A stretch of DNA of 64,000 nucleotides from Maratus speciosus (taxonomy: Eukaryota; Arthropoda; Arachnida; Araneae; Salticidae), in NCBI GenBank assembly GCA_963932465.1, contig OZ010786.1, positions 532,397,073 to 532,461,072 of the forward strand. The letters run 5' to 3'. The notes under the pieces are model-generated. The model saw nothing but the letters and a program-made list of their open reading frames with translations, was not told where the DNA came from and made no database searches. Below are positions 22,287 through 33,753 of the stretch, piece by piece (the stretch's first letter is position 1; every line of letters begins with the position of its first letter). A program made the translations under genes and the position numbers.

Positions 22287-23960
22287 GCTACATGTTTACA
22301 TGCTTCTTTTCACTTCATTAAAACATCTTCACTGCCTGTAACTAAAACATATTAAAGATATTTATTGTTATACATGTGGAAATTCATGTTAGAACAAAAA
22401 ATTGTAAATATTTTTATTCTTGGCAATGATTGAAGGCTATGATCATGGAATTGTATTTCCCAATTATATTACAATGCGATTACCATTATCCCATGAAAAC
22501 TGCTTTAGTGTCCATGATTCTGTTTGGTGATTTTAAAAGGTGAATAGTTATTCTACATTATTATTACTGTAGAGGTTTCTGACTTTAATGCATGTCTAGT
22601 ATACCTCACTTAAAATAGGCAAAAAATATGTTTTTTTGGAAATTTGACATAAAATTTTGGAATGCATTAAAGTCTGCCCATGATGTTGGCTACTTTTCTG
22701 TGTTTCATTACACCATAGGGAAGCATACCGCAGTTAAACATGATGGCATGATTTCACTGCAAAGAGCTATATGTGTCAAAAATATAGTGAAATTTCGGAA
22801 AATAATCAATTTTTGCAGCCATCTAGCTCACTGCATTACACATATCCCATAATTTTTATTATTGAATAGCAAAGGGCCAACCTTACATAATACAACCATA
22901 TAATCTGTTTTGCGGGACAACTTCAATGCATAGTATGAAAAATACTATGCAAAGCATAAAATTTGAATTTTTCAAGCAGCGCTCTGAGCTTTGTCCCCCA
23001 CAACCAAATGAAAACTAATGGTCCAACGGCATTAATATGCTCGATTTATTTATTTCTAATGGTCATCTCACTGAGAAAAAAAATCACATGAATCTGTTTA
23101 CCATTTAATCACAGCCTGGGTGATTCTTATATGGAATGACTCTTAATTCATTAATGTATTTTATCAAGATTTTTTTTAAATATATATTTTTCTTAATGAA
23201 TATACTTATTTATCATGCTCATATAAACAAAAATACAGGTTAGTCAAAATATTATTATTATTAGTATTATTATTTTGATTGTGCTGATGCACAAATCAAA
23301 CTGACAATAAAAGTTCAACAATTCAAACATAGTTTATTAGACTTAATATTTAATGCATTTAAAATCAATATTTTCATTTTCAAATTAAAAAATCGAGGTT
23401 GGAATAGATGATTTTGTTTAAACTTTAAATGAGCGTTTATAAAACGTAACAAGAGTACATTGGAATATGCGGAATTTTTGAGAGTTAATTAGATAATCAG
23501 ATATAATGTCACTTAACGAAATACAGGAAAAAAAGATTTCAGACATTTCCTGTAATAAAAAAAGTATTTAAATATGTATATATAATGTTCCTTTTTAGAA
23601 AATATAAGTTTCATTAAAACAGCATAGTTTAAAAATAATGAGCATTTGATGTTTACTTTATATAAAAACCTGAATAGTAAACCAAATAGTGAAAGGATAG
23701 ATAATTTTAAAATGATTCTAGTTTCATTTTCTAATGATATAAATAAAATAAATCCTGAATCCAATGAAAGAAAATGTAAAACTATTTATGTTTCGAAATG
23801 GACTTGTAATTTTCTTTAAATAAGATTTTTCTTAATCGAAAAATAATATCTTGTAAAATAGTGTTATTAAAAAAAAATATCTCTTTAAAAAGTTATTCAT
23901 TATAAATATTGAACACATATAACAAATAATAGCAATAAATTGAGATTTAAAAAAGCTTAA

Positions 23961-24129
23961 CCCTTTCAAGGGTGGTGGTTCATTTTTTGAGTACTTAATT
24001 TTGTTCCCTAATGCCACATATCTACCAGAATTTTGGATTTAAAATTGTTCTTTTATTCAATATATAAAGAAAAGCTTTTACTTATTTAAAAATAAATTTG
24101 TTTGTAAATCCTGGTGTCCCTGAAAGGGG
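23961..24129. mobile_element. TTAA MITE (AACCCTTTC family)
   Basis: TTAA (23957-23960) then CCCTTTCAAGGGTGGTGG, ending CCCTGAAAGGGG. The right TTAA has decayed to TAAA. The interior matches 53878-54083 in reverse complement (TGGTTCATTTTT, ATTGCCACAT, CCAGAATTTTGG and AATCCTGGTG landmarks). Confidence 0.7.
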
Positions 24130-24423
24130 TAAAATTAAAGGGGTAACTGAAATTAACATCTTAGATTAGAGGTTATTTTAATATTGTTTTGGAATATTTG
24201 AGCATTAACAGTGCGTAGACATTAATTTCTATTACAGGAATGAAACATATCAAAGTACAGAACAAATAAAAATTCTAACTTAGATATGATTTTTTTTCTA
24301 AGTTTAAATGTGGCAAAAAAAAAGTTTCTTTAGGATTTCAAGAATCATTATGTAATTCATTAAAAGAACAAATGTAATTTAATAAATATTTAAATTTCTA
24401 CAGCTTTGCTTAAATTGTCAAGC

Positions 24424-24465
24424 ATTTGTACAAGCACTTGTACAAGCACTTGTACAAGCATTTCT
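24424..24465. repeat. 12-bp palindromic tandem repeat
   Basis: Three copies of GCACTTGTACAA or its variant GCATTTGTACAA, built on the palindrome CTTGTACAAG. Confidence 0.85.
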
Positions 24466-24704
24466 AAAATTTCATATGATTGAATTAATGTATCAAAATC
24501 TTGTACAGAGAATGTGTTCATGTCTGAATTAGAATCAATATATGAAAATGGATTAGATAAGATATCTCGAGAATTTACATATACATGAAAATAATTTTCC
24601 ATGCAAAATGAAATTTAATCAACTGCATTAATTTTATGTTTAAATAACTAATGTATTTATCAAAATATTTTTTAATATATATTTTGTTCACATTTGAAAA
24701 TAAT

Positions 24705-25240
24705 TTTTATTTTTAAAACTTTCCAACAAAGTTGAAAAGTGCTTATGACTTCGGTTTGTCTGTCCGTCTGTCCATCTGTCCGTCAGGCCGTCTGTCCACT
24801 CTCTAACTCTCGTAAATATGCTCGGATCGTTCTGAAATTTTTGGATGTTAGTGACCTCTACCATAGAACGTTCCCTATTGCAAATGAAGTTTGTAGCATG
24901 TTTTGTTCATTTGCAGGGACAGTCAAATTTTTCCGTTACCTTACGGCCAATGGGAAAAAATCGTTTTAAATGAATTTTAATGGTGTTACACTCTTTCAAA
25001 CATAGTAAAATTGATATTCATTTATGAAGCGCACTAAAATACTCATCCTGTTCAATATGCGGTGCAAAGAATAGTTATTGTTCGTTTACAGGGCCACACA
25101 AAAGCATTCCGTTCATAATGGTATAGGGGAAATTGTTTGCGGTGTATTTGAAAAGATTCCAGATACTATATTGTATCCAAATTACTGTACATTAGTAATG
25201 ATTGCTCGAAATGCATTTTTAATTACGATATGCGTTTTTT
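24705..25240 (+). repeat. Dispersed repeat family R, copy 2
   Basis: Starts TTTTAAAACTTTCCAACAAA like copy 1, then a CTGTCCGTCTGTCC tract at ~24760-24800, GTTCATTTGCAGGGACAGTC and CGTTTACAGGGCCACACAAA. Those last two words recur in copies 3 and 4. Non-coding. Confidence 0.6.
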
Positions 25241-25299
25241 AGGGTTTAGTTCATGTGACGAAATCCTATTCGTCTCGCTCCTCTATCTGTCTGTCTGTC

Positions 25300-26250
25300 C
25301 GTCTGTCACAGAGCCCGTTCTCAGAAACTTTACATTTTGGAGACTTGAAATTTTGCATACTTACAGCTGAACGCAACACATCATACGATAAGTCATAAAA
25401 TTTGGAAAAATTCAACATAAAAAAATCGTATATTTAACCCTTTGGGCTCCTACATGTGTATTTTAAACAATTCATTCTAAGTGAGCCCCTATCTAGGTTG
25501 GAGGCGTGAAATTTTGCATATTTATACCTGAAGACCTCACATCAAATGACAAACCATAAAAGTTTGAAAAAGTCGCACATTTAACCCTTTGGGCTCCCAC
25601 ATGTGTATTTTAAACAATTCTTTCTAAGTGATTCCCTAATAAGGTTGGAGACGTGAAATTTTGCATACTTATAGCTGAACACCTCGCATCAAACGGCAAA
25701 CCATAAAATTTTGAAAAATCCGTACATTTAACCCTTTGAGCTCCCCCATGTGTATTTTAAACAATTATTTCTAAGTGAGCCCCTATTTAGGTTGGAGGCG
25801 TGAAATTTTGCATACTTACAGCTGAACACCACATATCATATGACAAATCATAAAATTTTGAAAAAATCGTACCTTTAACCCTTTGGGCTCCAACATGCGT
25901 ATTTTCAACAATTTTTTCTAACTGAGCCCCTTATTAAATTGGAGATTTGAAATTTTGCATACTTATAGCAGAACACCTGAGGCCAGGCGGCAAATCATAA
26001 AATCTTGAAAAAGCCTTACGTTTAACCCTTTGAGCTACCACATATGTATTTTAAGCTATTCTTTTAAGAGAGCCCCTTAATTAAGTTGGAGACATGAATT
26101 TTTGCATACGTATAGCTGAATAACTCAGACCACACGGCAAATTAAAAAAAAAAAAAAAAAAAATTCAAAATGTCTTATATTATTTACTCCTCCGCGCTCT
26201 AACTTGTGTATTTTAAGCAATTTTTCTAACCTCCGCACTTTTCACCAGGG
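25300..26250 (+). repeat. 147-bp tandem repeat, about six units
   Basis: The word TTTAACCC begins at 25433, 25580, 25727, 25874 and 26021, exactly 147 bp apart each time. A sixth, diverged unit starts near 26183 after an A-rich insertion at ~26145-26163, and part of a preceding unit starts near 25300. Each unit has GAAATTTTGCATACTTATAG, AACAC-TCA and ATGTGTATTTTAA-CAATT. A CTGTCTGTCTGTCCGTCTGT tract lies just upstream (25290). Confidence 0.9.
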
Positions 26251-26735
26251 GAGCACTTTTCCAACTTTGCCGACACCCCTTTGACCATTCTTTCATATCA
26301 TGAACCATAGTAATACATATTTTAGCTCCACTTTTTACTGGCATGGGGGGGGCTACTTATCTCGGGTGCTATCGGCCCAATCCCCTCGACTAATATAGCT
26401 ACGGATAGTATATAAAACGGAGTTTCGTTCGGATAGAGGTTTGTTTAGAATAGAGTGCACCCCTGGTTGCGAAATGTGGAACTAACAGATTTTTCAAAAG
26501 GATAAAGTATTTTGAAAGGAATATTAAACGAAACACTCTGTGCGATATGTGATCACACTTACCTACTTGTTCACAATATTTATGCATACTATAAAGTGCG
26601 TATAAATGCTATAGATCATATACAGAGCTACAGAAATGAATTCGTAAAGGTTACTGAGTATGAGCATAAATCGCATAAAGGTAGGTTTTAAAGGACGTAT
26701 TCATTTTTACGCTGAACTGAATTCAGTGTACTAAC
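26251..26735. other. Unassigned spacer
   Basis: No gene supported. Contains an 8-base G run near 26345. Confidence 0.5.
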
Positions 26736-27130
26736 AAATATTTGTAGAATATAGTTAAAATGATATACAGGGCCACGCAAAGAGTTGGATACATGGCCGT
26801 CTATGGGTGATAATTTCTAGAAATGTAATTTAAGTAGTTTTAAGCATGTTTTAATTTGAATTTAATTTTAGCTAAATAGTGGCATGTAATACAGTTACTA
26901 GGAAAACTACGGGGCTGTACAAAAGTATTCAAGTATGTTTTCATCTATTAGTATAAATTGATGAAATATGAATTTCAACCTGTTATGCATTTTCTTGCTA
27001 AACTAAATTTTCCCATTATAGAGTATGTATATCAAAATAGAGATCGAATACAAGGCTGTTCAAAAGAATTGGAATACATATTTGGCTATGGGTGGTAGCT
27101 ACTAAAATCAGATTTTTAAATGTTTACTTT
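26736..27130 (+). repeat. Dispersed repeat family R, degenerate copy
   Basis: Contains three spaced versions of the R word: ATACAGGGCCACGCAAAGAG, ACGGGGCTGTACAAAAGTAT and ACAAGGCTGTTCAAAAGAAT, about 145-150 bp apart, so R may itself be built from a diverged tandem unit. Confidence 0.4.
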
Positions 27131-27434
27131 TATACCTTATTTACCTTATTTCCCTAAGTAACGAAGGTTCGTTAAATCTTTCAGGGAGTGTTGGAAAGTG
27201 TTTCATAATCTATGCTTTACGCATGATTTTTCTTACTTTTTTTTAATTTCTTTACTTTAGAAGTTTAGAAATGATAAATAAATATCTATGTGGTTTACAT
27301 TCCCTTAAGTAATTCTAAACACATTTATTGACAAATGTTTTACATCCTTGTTTATAACGTAAATTTTTAATTTCAGTTAACTCTTAAATTTACATATAAA
27401 TTTAACATATTCTTTATATTTTACATATAAAAAA

Positions 27435-27435
27435 G

Positions 27436-27476
<41 letters not shown>
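27435..27476. repeat. TA microsatellite
   Basis: Uninterrupted TA repeat inside an A+T-rich spacer. Confidence 0.9.
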
Positions 27477-27478
<2 letters not shown>

Positions 27479-27570
27479 ATAATAAAAAGTTTTCGCCATT
27501 TATCTTAATTAAATTATTCCAAATTCTTACATTATCTACACTTATTTCCTGCCTTTTAATAATATTTTAT

Positions 27571-28628
27571 ATGATATAAAAAACTGGTGGAACCAGAGAG
27601 AAAATTAAAGCCCGATCTAAAAAAGTTACAGTAAAAAATTGTCAAATAGTTTCATTTTAAAAAAGTAAGTAGTGCGTAGAAAAGTAATGGTATCAGATTA
27701 TCTGTAAAGCTCATGAAATTACCCAAATTTTTGTTGATAGCTGAAAATGTGGACTGAGCTTTACTGGTGCCTTAACCACTTCACCGGCTGCCCCGAGATA
27801 ACTCGGAGCTAAAAGTACTGTTTCCCCATACCTGTCGCCGGTGAAGTGGTTAAAATCAACCAGGGAAGTAAAGGCATTTTTAACTCATTCTGAATTCCAA
27901 TCATTCATAACCAGTTTAAAAATTTGGACTCATAGAATAAGTTAGAGGTTGATTTGGAAACGAGAGAGAACATGAGAGGTATCGAGAACAGGAGAGATCG
28001 TTCAGTACGAAGTATGGACCAAATTCCATTCCAGGGGTCACTTATAAGCCTGGAAGATCAAGGTCCAAAATAAGCCCAAAACCCTAAACATGTACGAGTC
28101 AACCATATGCTAACTACTTGTCTGGCTTAAGGTCATTGACATAAGGCTCTCTTTCCACAGTAATTACATGGAATAGAAATTATTACGCTACATGTGTTAT
28201 GTCAGAAATGTTAATAACAACAATTCCTCAACAACTTGACTATATAAATGTTATACTTAAAATATTACTTCATGTCTTACATTCTTTCAGATTTGTGAAG
28301 TTTAGCTTGACTTGATGCAATCATGTCCACAATTCTGGGCCTGAGAGAAATTTTTTTGCACATAACTACACATTCTGTTTACTATACGCAGTACTCATTT
28401 TGAGTGGATAATGTGATTTTTAATATAAGGCACAAGTAAAGCTCAGTCTACATTTTCAGCTATCAATAAAAATTTGGGTAATTTCATGAGCTTTACAGAT
28501 AATCTGATTCCATTACTTTTCTACGCACTACTTACTTTTTTAAACAGAAACTATTTGAAAATTTTTTACTGTAACTTTTTTAGATCGAGCTTTACGTTTC
28601 TCTCTGGTTCCACCAGTTTTTATATCAT
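27571..28628. mobile_element. DNA transposon with ~200-bp TIRs, 1.06 kb, non-autonomous
   Basis: The left arm from ATGATATAAAAAACTGGTGG (27571 to ~27771) is the reverse complement of the right arm (28429-28628) at about 90% identity by eye. The internal ~570 bp encodes nothing I recognise. A 74-bp TTAA MITE interrupts the inner edge of the left arm. I could not define the target duplication. Confidence 0.7.
27776..27849. mobile_element. 74-bp TTAA micro-MITE
   Basis: TTAA (27772-27775), CCACTTCACCGGC, ..., GCCGGTGAAGTGG, TTAA (27850-27853). The centre has a second hairpin, CCGAGATAACTCGG. The opposite arm of the host element reads GTGCCTTATATTAAAAATC with no insert. Confidence 0.8.
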
Positions 28629-30479
28629 TTGACATCTTTTTCAGATCCTTTCAGGAACTTAATCAACCAACTTCAACTTACCAAACAACCGCCCCAATTA
28701 ACCAACCAATTATCCCAATTAACCGGCCCAACCAATTGTCCCAATCAAAAACTAACAGAAACATTGGTTCACCAGTGTATTTCAAGAGCTCTGATGACAC
28801 CATACTTATTGCTAAACCCCATATTGGGATATTGACCTGTACTTTACTCAAGACTGACCGCCAGACTAGTCCTTAGACTAAGTTTTATACATAGTGCGAT
28901 CTCTTGAATTTTTCTGCTATGTACCTATGCTCCTTTGGTGTAAGGGACTATACAGTATCCTAGGACAACCCCTCAAACACACAAAAAGCTATGGTAAGAA
29001 ACAGTCATAAGAAGTGAATTAAATCTTCGAAAAAACTATAAAAAAGGGGAAATTTCTGTCTTTGGAACTTAATGGGAATTTAAAATTAAAAAATGTCTGA
29101 AAACGACTGAATGCAGAAAAATGATCAAAAGTGAATGAAAATATTATACAATACACCTGTAAGTAATATCAGAAATATTACTAATATTGTATATTTATAA
29201 TAATATTTCGGAGGTCAAACTAAAATATCACGATAATGACTAACATATTTACAAACATTGATAAAAAAATCAGGAAAATTGGAAAGTAGGTGTCCTTTAT
29301 AAGTTTGCATTAATTAAGGAGATAAATTACGTAAACGAGTCTATTGACAATTGGTGTATTTGGTACGGATAAATTATATAATTGAGCCTACAGGCAATTG
29401 GCGCATGTTACCGGGCGTCGTTTAGGGCATTATTAACTGAACAGTAAGCGCACGCACCTATTTTTTGTAACGTTAACACACGCATGGGGTAAATCTCACC
29501 TCATTTTGTCTCCCATTATATTTTTGGCTAAATGCGCTTGAAAAAAAAGTCTACTACTCTATATTGTAAAATCAGTACTACTTCTTTTTAGGGAAAAATC
29601 AAGCGTTTCATATTTATTTTCCGAATTTATAACAGTTTCTGTGAAAATCGTGTGTTTTTTTTTCCTTAGAAAATATGCAACGATTTGTTTTACCTCTTAA
29701 AACATGAGTTATTTTATAAAATTTACAGTAATTACATTTAATACACTTTCATCAACATATGAAGGCGGCTTTTATTTCACTCTTTCTGTAAAATAATTTT
29801 AGTGTCTGTTATCCCGTAACGAATGAACATATCAAAAATGCAACGTTTGTACACGCGCGGGATTATTTAATCCCAAAAGCCATATTTCTACTTTTCTAGC
29901 CAACAAACTGAAGACACTCCTTCACACAAACTTTCTCAACCTTGGCCTTGAAAGGTACAAGGAAGGTCAGAAGTGTTTCATGACATAATTTTGAAGTTTT
30001 TTCACCTGCATATCCCCTTCTCCCGCAGGTAAACGCAACGTCTCCTGCCAGCCAGGCCGTTCGCATACATACTACACCATAAAACGGAAGAGCATATAGA
30101 AAAATGAGCCTTGCTAAAATCAAGGGACGAAAACGTTGCTAGCTCTTAGACCTTAGATTATTACTTTCGGTCCAACAATATTATTTTTTTTTTTTTACTC
30201 GCGAAATTGAATTTCATTTGGCGTTATAATAACATAATTATACTAAAGTGTTTCAGCTTTTAAAATTAAAATGCATGTTTTCTTTGGCGCGTGCAATAGG
30301 AGTACACGATTTCCTTGACAATACGCAGGGAAATGCAATAAATACAACCAAATGAACTAGCATTTACCGCAAATTTCTTTCGTACGACTTAAAAATAAAT
30401 CTTTCTTTTTATGGATGATAATAATAATGATTAATTTCAGAATATTAGGAGTCTCTTTTCAGAATAAAACATCATTACA
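28629..30479. other. Unassigned spacer
   Basis: No gene is supported. At 28675-28745 there is a loose repeat of CCAACCAATTATCCCAATTA-type words that produces an Asn/Gln/Thr/Pro-rich open frame; I treat it as non-coding. The frames at 29896-30123 have no family resemblance. Confidence 0.5.
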
Positions 30480-30880
30480 AAGTTATGTCAGTTAAACAGA
30501 AATTGACGTCATACCTAGCAAACGATTTTTTTTTATTATTATCTTTTCTTAAATTGTTTTTTTTTAATTAAAACTCCTCTATTAAAATAGATTTTTAAAC
30601 ATTAAAAACATTGAAATGAAGATACTGCGTCATTTTAACTCGTGTTTAGTTAAAGTTTTTACATATATATAGGAAATATTTTCATTTTCTGATTAGAATA
30701 ACGTCGATTTGAAAAATGTAAAAATATAGCGAGAAAATCTGATTTTTATTTAAAACAAAATACGCGTGTTATCACTTTTTTTAAATTATTGTGCCGCTTT
30801 TTAGGATTTGGCAACATGGAAGAAAGATTGAAGGATATATTTCTATATTGTTAAATTATGGAACGCTATGTAAAGTTTAA
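30480..30880 (+). repeat. Dispersed repeat family S, copy 1
   Basis: Aligns in the same orientation with 49868-50275: AAATTGACGTCATA, AGCAAACGA, ATTAAAATAGATTTTT, AAAAATATAG, AATTATTG-GC and TTTCTATA-TGTTAAATTA landmarks, ~75% identity by eye. Class unknown; copy 2 is followed by a LINE-like 3' end. Confidence 0.6.
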
Positions 30881-32235
30881 ATGTCCATTCCCTTAATATT
30901 GCATATTTTTTGACCCGACCTTCGAAAGGCACATCGCTAAATTAAGACCTTTCCAAAAAGCCATTATTCATCACTGAATGTTTTCTGGTTTGGATTGTAA
31001 TTGAGTTGTTGTCTTTTCATCATGTTTCAAAACGTAAAGGATGCGGCTGAGCTCTACTATACAGCACGATCGTGCTGTATGATATCAATTATATTTTAAA
31101 CCCATATCTTTAAATTACCGCATTCTTTTATTTCTTATTCTAAAAACGTTAATCTGTTAAAAGCGTCACTTCTCTGTAAAAACCCTAATCTATTACTTCA
31201 TATTTAAGATAGTATTATTTCTACATTCTTACTACAGAGCACTTTTATTTCTTTAGAATATTTCTTAATACCATTTTTATATTTATTAAAATTATTATTC
31301 GATATCCCAGCAATCCTTGCAAGTAATTCCCGAGTCTAAACTTTCATCTTTTTTAAGCTTTTATTAAAGGGTACAGACATTATGTCATGAAGTGCCCGCC
31401 TTGCTCATCGGTTTTTTCAACTGGTCGCTAGGCGCGACTTTGCCTAGCTTCCCACCTAGCTTGCGTTTCGTTAGCTCTGCCGTGGAGCCCGTCAGTGTAT
31501 CTTTGTGCGTTTTGCTAATATTTGTACACATAGCAGGAGAACCTTATTTTGTTTTGCCTGATAAATCTATGTCACCGGGAGAGTTTTTTTCAGTTCAATA
31601 TCTGACTCTCATAATATAACACATTAATGTTTTTACTAAGACATAACACGGTACATCTATGGGTAAAACTGGACAACCGGTGTAATTCTTCGCCAATATG
31701 TGAAGTATAAAAAATTATTTGATGAAAAATGCAACTTATTTTATGTTTACGGGAAATAACCCAATGCATTCACGATGTGGCTTTCCACTGTGACTAAAAA
31801 TTACGACTGGAAGATTGTGATTCATCGAGTTGGTGATGCATGAGTGGTATATTTCAATGACTCAAAATGGTTTACACATGTTTGGAATAGTATTGCATAT
31901 ATATATAGCTTAATAGCTTTTCAATATGGTAGGAATATTAATTAACAAAATACATACAAAACTGTTTAAGCAAATAATGATTAAGTGACAGTGAAAGCCT
32001 CGCACAAGTTGGCATAATGGTTTCCAATATAAAAACTTCACAGTTAATTTTAAATTCCTTAAGTTAATTTTTTATACGAGTTTGTTCAATAAAGATTGAT
32101 TATATATATATTTTTTAATATCATACTTTATTGCACTGAAATTAACTTATATATTCTATTGTATAAGTGGTAATTTGTTTTTCATTTATAAAGAGTAGTA
32201 CATCATTAAAATCTATTAACTTCAAATAATTTCAG
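30881..32235. other. Unassigned spacer with a G+C-richer block
   Basis: No gene is supported. 31380-31560 is noticeably richer in G+C (GGTCGCTAGGCGCGACTTTG, a near-palindrome) and follows GGGTACAGACATTATGTCAT, which could be a transposon end. The open frame there starts with GTG and lacks family features. Confidence 0.4.
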
Positions 32236-32324
32236 TATCTTCTGCGGCACCGCCAGAGGCAACACAACATTAACATCATACTCTTGCCTTCCGGGAATTT
32301 TGCTTCCAACTGAAGAAAACGTCA
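32236..32324 (+). CDS. Possible host-gene exon A
   Basis: Preceded by ATAATTTCAG and followed by GTCA|GTAAAA, an acceptable if weak donor. The open phase gives FCGTARGNTTLTSYSCLPG and ILLPTEENV. It would join in phase with exon B 276 bases downstream. No domain recognised. Only the phase match and local splice-like sites support it, so chance is quite possible. Confidence 0.25.
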
Positions 32325-32600
32325 GTAAAAACATATGCTATAGGTTTTACGCAGAGTATATTCTTCCCTGTAGCACAGTTAAAGGACGTGTTTCAGAAAG
32401 AGAAAAACATTCATCTTCAAAGGAAGTTGGACCAGGAATTCATATAACTGCGTTTACAGACTTCAGCATTAATACCGTCCCTAGTATCGTCAGAGAAAAT
32501 AGTTAGTTATGAGAATTGATAAAAATGCTGCGGTTATTATTGCGAGACAGTTACACGATAATATCAGAAAAGTGACATGATATGTCCTTTCTTTCTGCAG

Positions 32601-32719
32601 TGAGTTCCGACACGCCTGATATCCGAAAAATAGAAAGTTTACGTGGACGTTTGTTCAAAATTGAAGGTGATATTTCAGGAAGATATGATGAATTACCTAA
32701 TGTGAAGAAACGCCTTCAG
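32601..32719 (+). CDS. Possible host-gene exon B, unknown protein
   Basis: A pyrimidine-rich acceptor TTTCTTTCTGCAG ends at 32600 and CTTCAG|GTTATG gives a donor. The 119-base segment leaves 39 uninterrupted codons (after two leading bases) of ordinary soluble composition: SSDTPDIRKIESLRG, RLFKIEGDIS, GRYDELPNVKKRLQ. It looks like a charged amphipathic helix. Its amino-acid balance is unlike the Phe/Ile/Leu/Lys-biased chance frames of this window, which is why I retain it. Family not recognised. A possible downstream exon follows an acceptor at ~34227, but with competing frames. Confidence 0.4.
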
Positions 32720-32889
32720 GTTATGTTGATATAAAAATTTACGATCATTCTTTATTTAATAGCCGTCGTATTAAAATATATTTCATCTTCTTCGCATAAT
32801 ATCGCAAGATACTTTTTTGTGACTAAACGATGAACTTCCGTAATTTTTTTAAACAAATTCCATCAACCAAATGTTCACGTGGTTCTTAT

Positions 32890-33753
32890 AATTTTATCTA
32901 TTTATACGGATGGTTTCAATTCTCTTTAGCCGCTTTTCGTGATATTAATCAAAAACATCATTAACATTCACTTATGAAAATATCGTTATTTTCCTATTTA
33001 AAAAAATACTTTATTCACAAAAAAGTATACGTTTTCTCTTATTATAATTATGAAATTCATATAATGATATAAGCGCACTTGTTTTTGATAAAAAAATTCA
33101 TCATGTATACATTGTGCATATCCTTGGTGCATATACTAATTATTTGTTAAATAGTGTTAGTATTATCTTGAATTCAATGTATTTGAATATGTTTTATATT
33201 TTTATTAATCATGTAATGCATAAAGAAACTAATGTTGCCAAAAATCGCAAACTTACATATAAAAAAAAGTAAATGAAATTGTTAATATTTGTACATTGAT
33301 AATGTGACTAAAATATTTACAGAACTATCATTTTGTCTGTTTATACGGATGGTTTCAATTCTCTTTAGCCGCATCATCAAAAACGTCAATAGCATTCACC
33401 TAAGCAAATATTATTATTTTCCTATTTAAAAAAATACTTTATTCACAAAAAAATATACGTTTTCTCTTATTATAATTATGGAATTCGTATAATGTTATAA
33501 GCGCACATGTTTTTGATAAAAAAATACATCATGTATAGATTGTGCATATCCATGGTGCATGTACTAATTATTTGTTAAACAGAGTTAGTATTATCTTGAA
33601 TTCAATGCATTTGGATACGTTATATATTTGTATTTATCATCTAATGCATGAAGAAACTAATGTTGCCAAAAATCGCAAACTTACACATAAAAAAAGTAAA
33701 TGAAATTGTTAATATTTGTACATTGATAATGAGACTAAAATATTTACAGAACA
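32890..33753. repeat. 439-bp tandem duplication
   Basis: TTTATACGGATGGTTTCAAT occurs at 32901 and 33340, and about 420 bases after each match at >90% by eye, including GCCAAAAATCGCAAACTTAC and ATTTGTACATTGATAATG. Copy 1 runs ~32890-33328 and copy 2 ~33329-33753. The high identity makes this one of the younger events here. Confidence 0.9.

Larger units (their letters stand above)
20311..23142. mobile_element. Palindromic TTAA-flanked DNA element, 2.8 kb
   Basis: Tips are GAGTCCTAACATATAAGAAT on the left and, reverse-complemented, GAGTCATTCCATATAAGAAT on the right, flanked by TTAA at 20307-20310 and 23143-23146. Arms (20311 to ~21200 against ~22290 to 23142) are ~880 bp and roughly 80% identical by eye. 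The symmetry resumes inside: 21605-21840 against 21890-22140. The left arm carries a separate TIR insertion (21269-21586). Unit 2 of the surrounding duplication keeps the empty site GTTTAAATAACTAATG near 24640. TTAA targets belong to piggyBac- and Kolobok-type transposons; which one is not decidable here. Confidence 0.75.
23190..24650 (+). repeat. Direct segmental duplication, unit 2
   Basis: Sister of 18960-20306. It contains a TTAA-type MITE (23961-24129) absent from unit 1, and retains the empty target of the 2.8-kb palindromic element. No gene is supported. Confidence 0.7.

Noticed and set aside
28629..28835. Gln/Asn/Pro/Thr-rich 68-residue frame
   Set aside because: Produced by a loose CCAACCAATT tandem repeat with no start context or homology.
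31392..31619. 75-residue frame in a G+C-richer block, possible exon
   Set aside because: Begins with GTG, no family resemblance, no convincing splice sites; left as unassigned.
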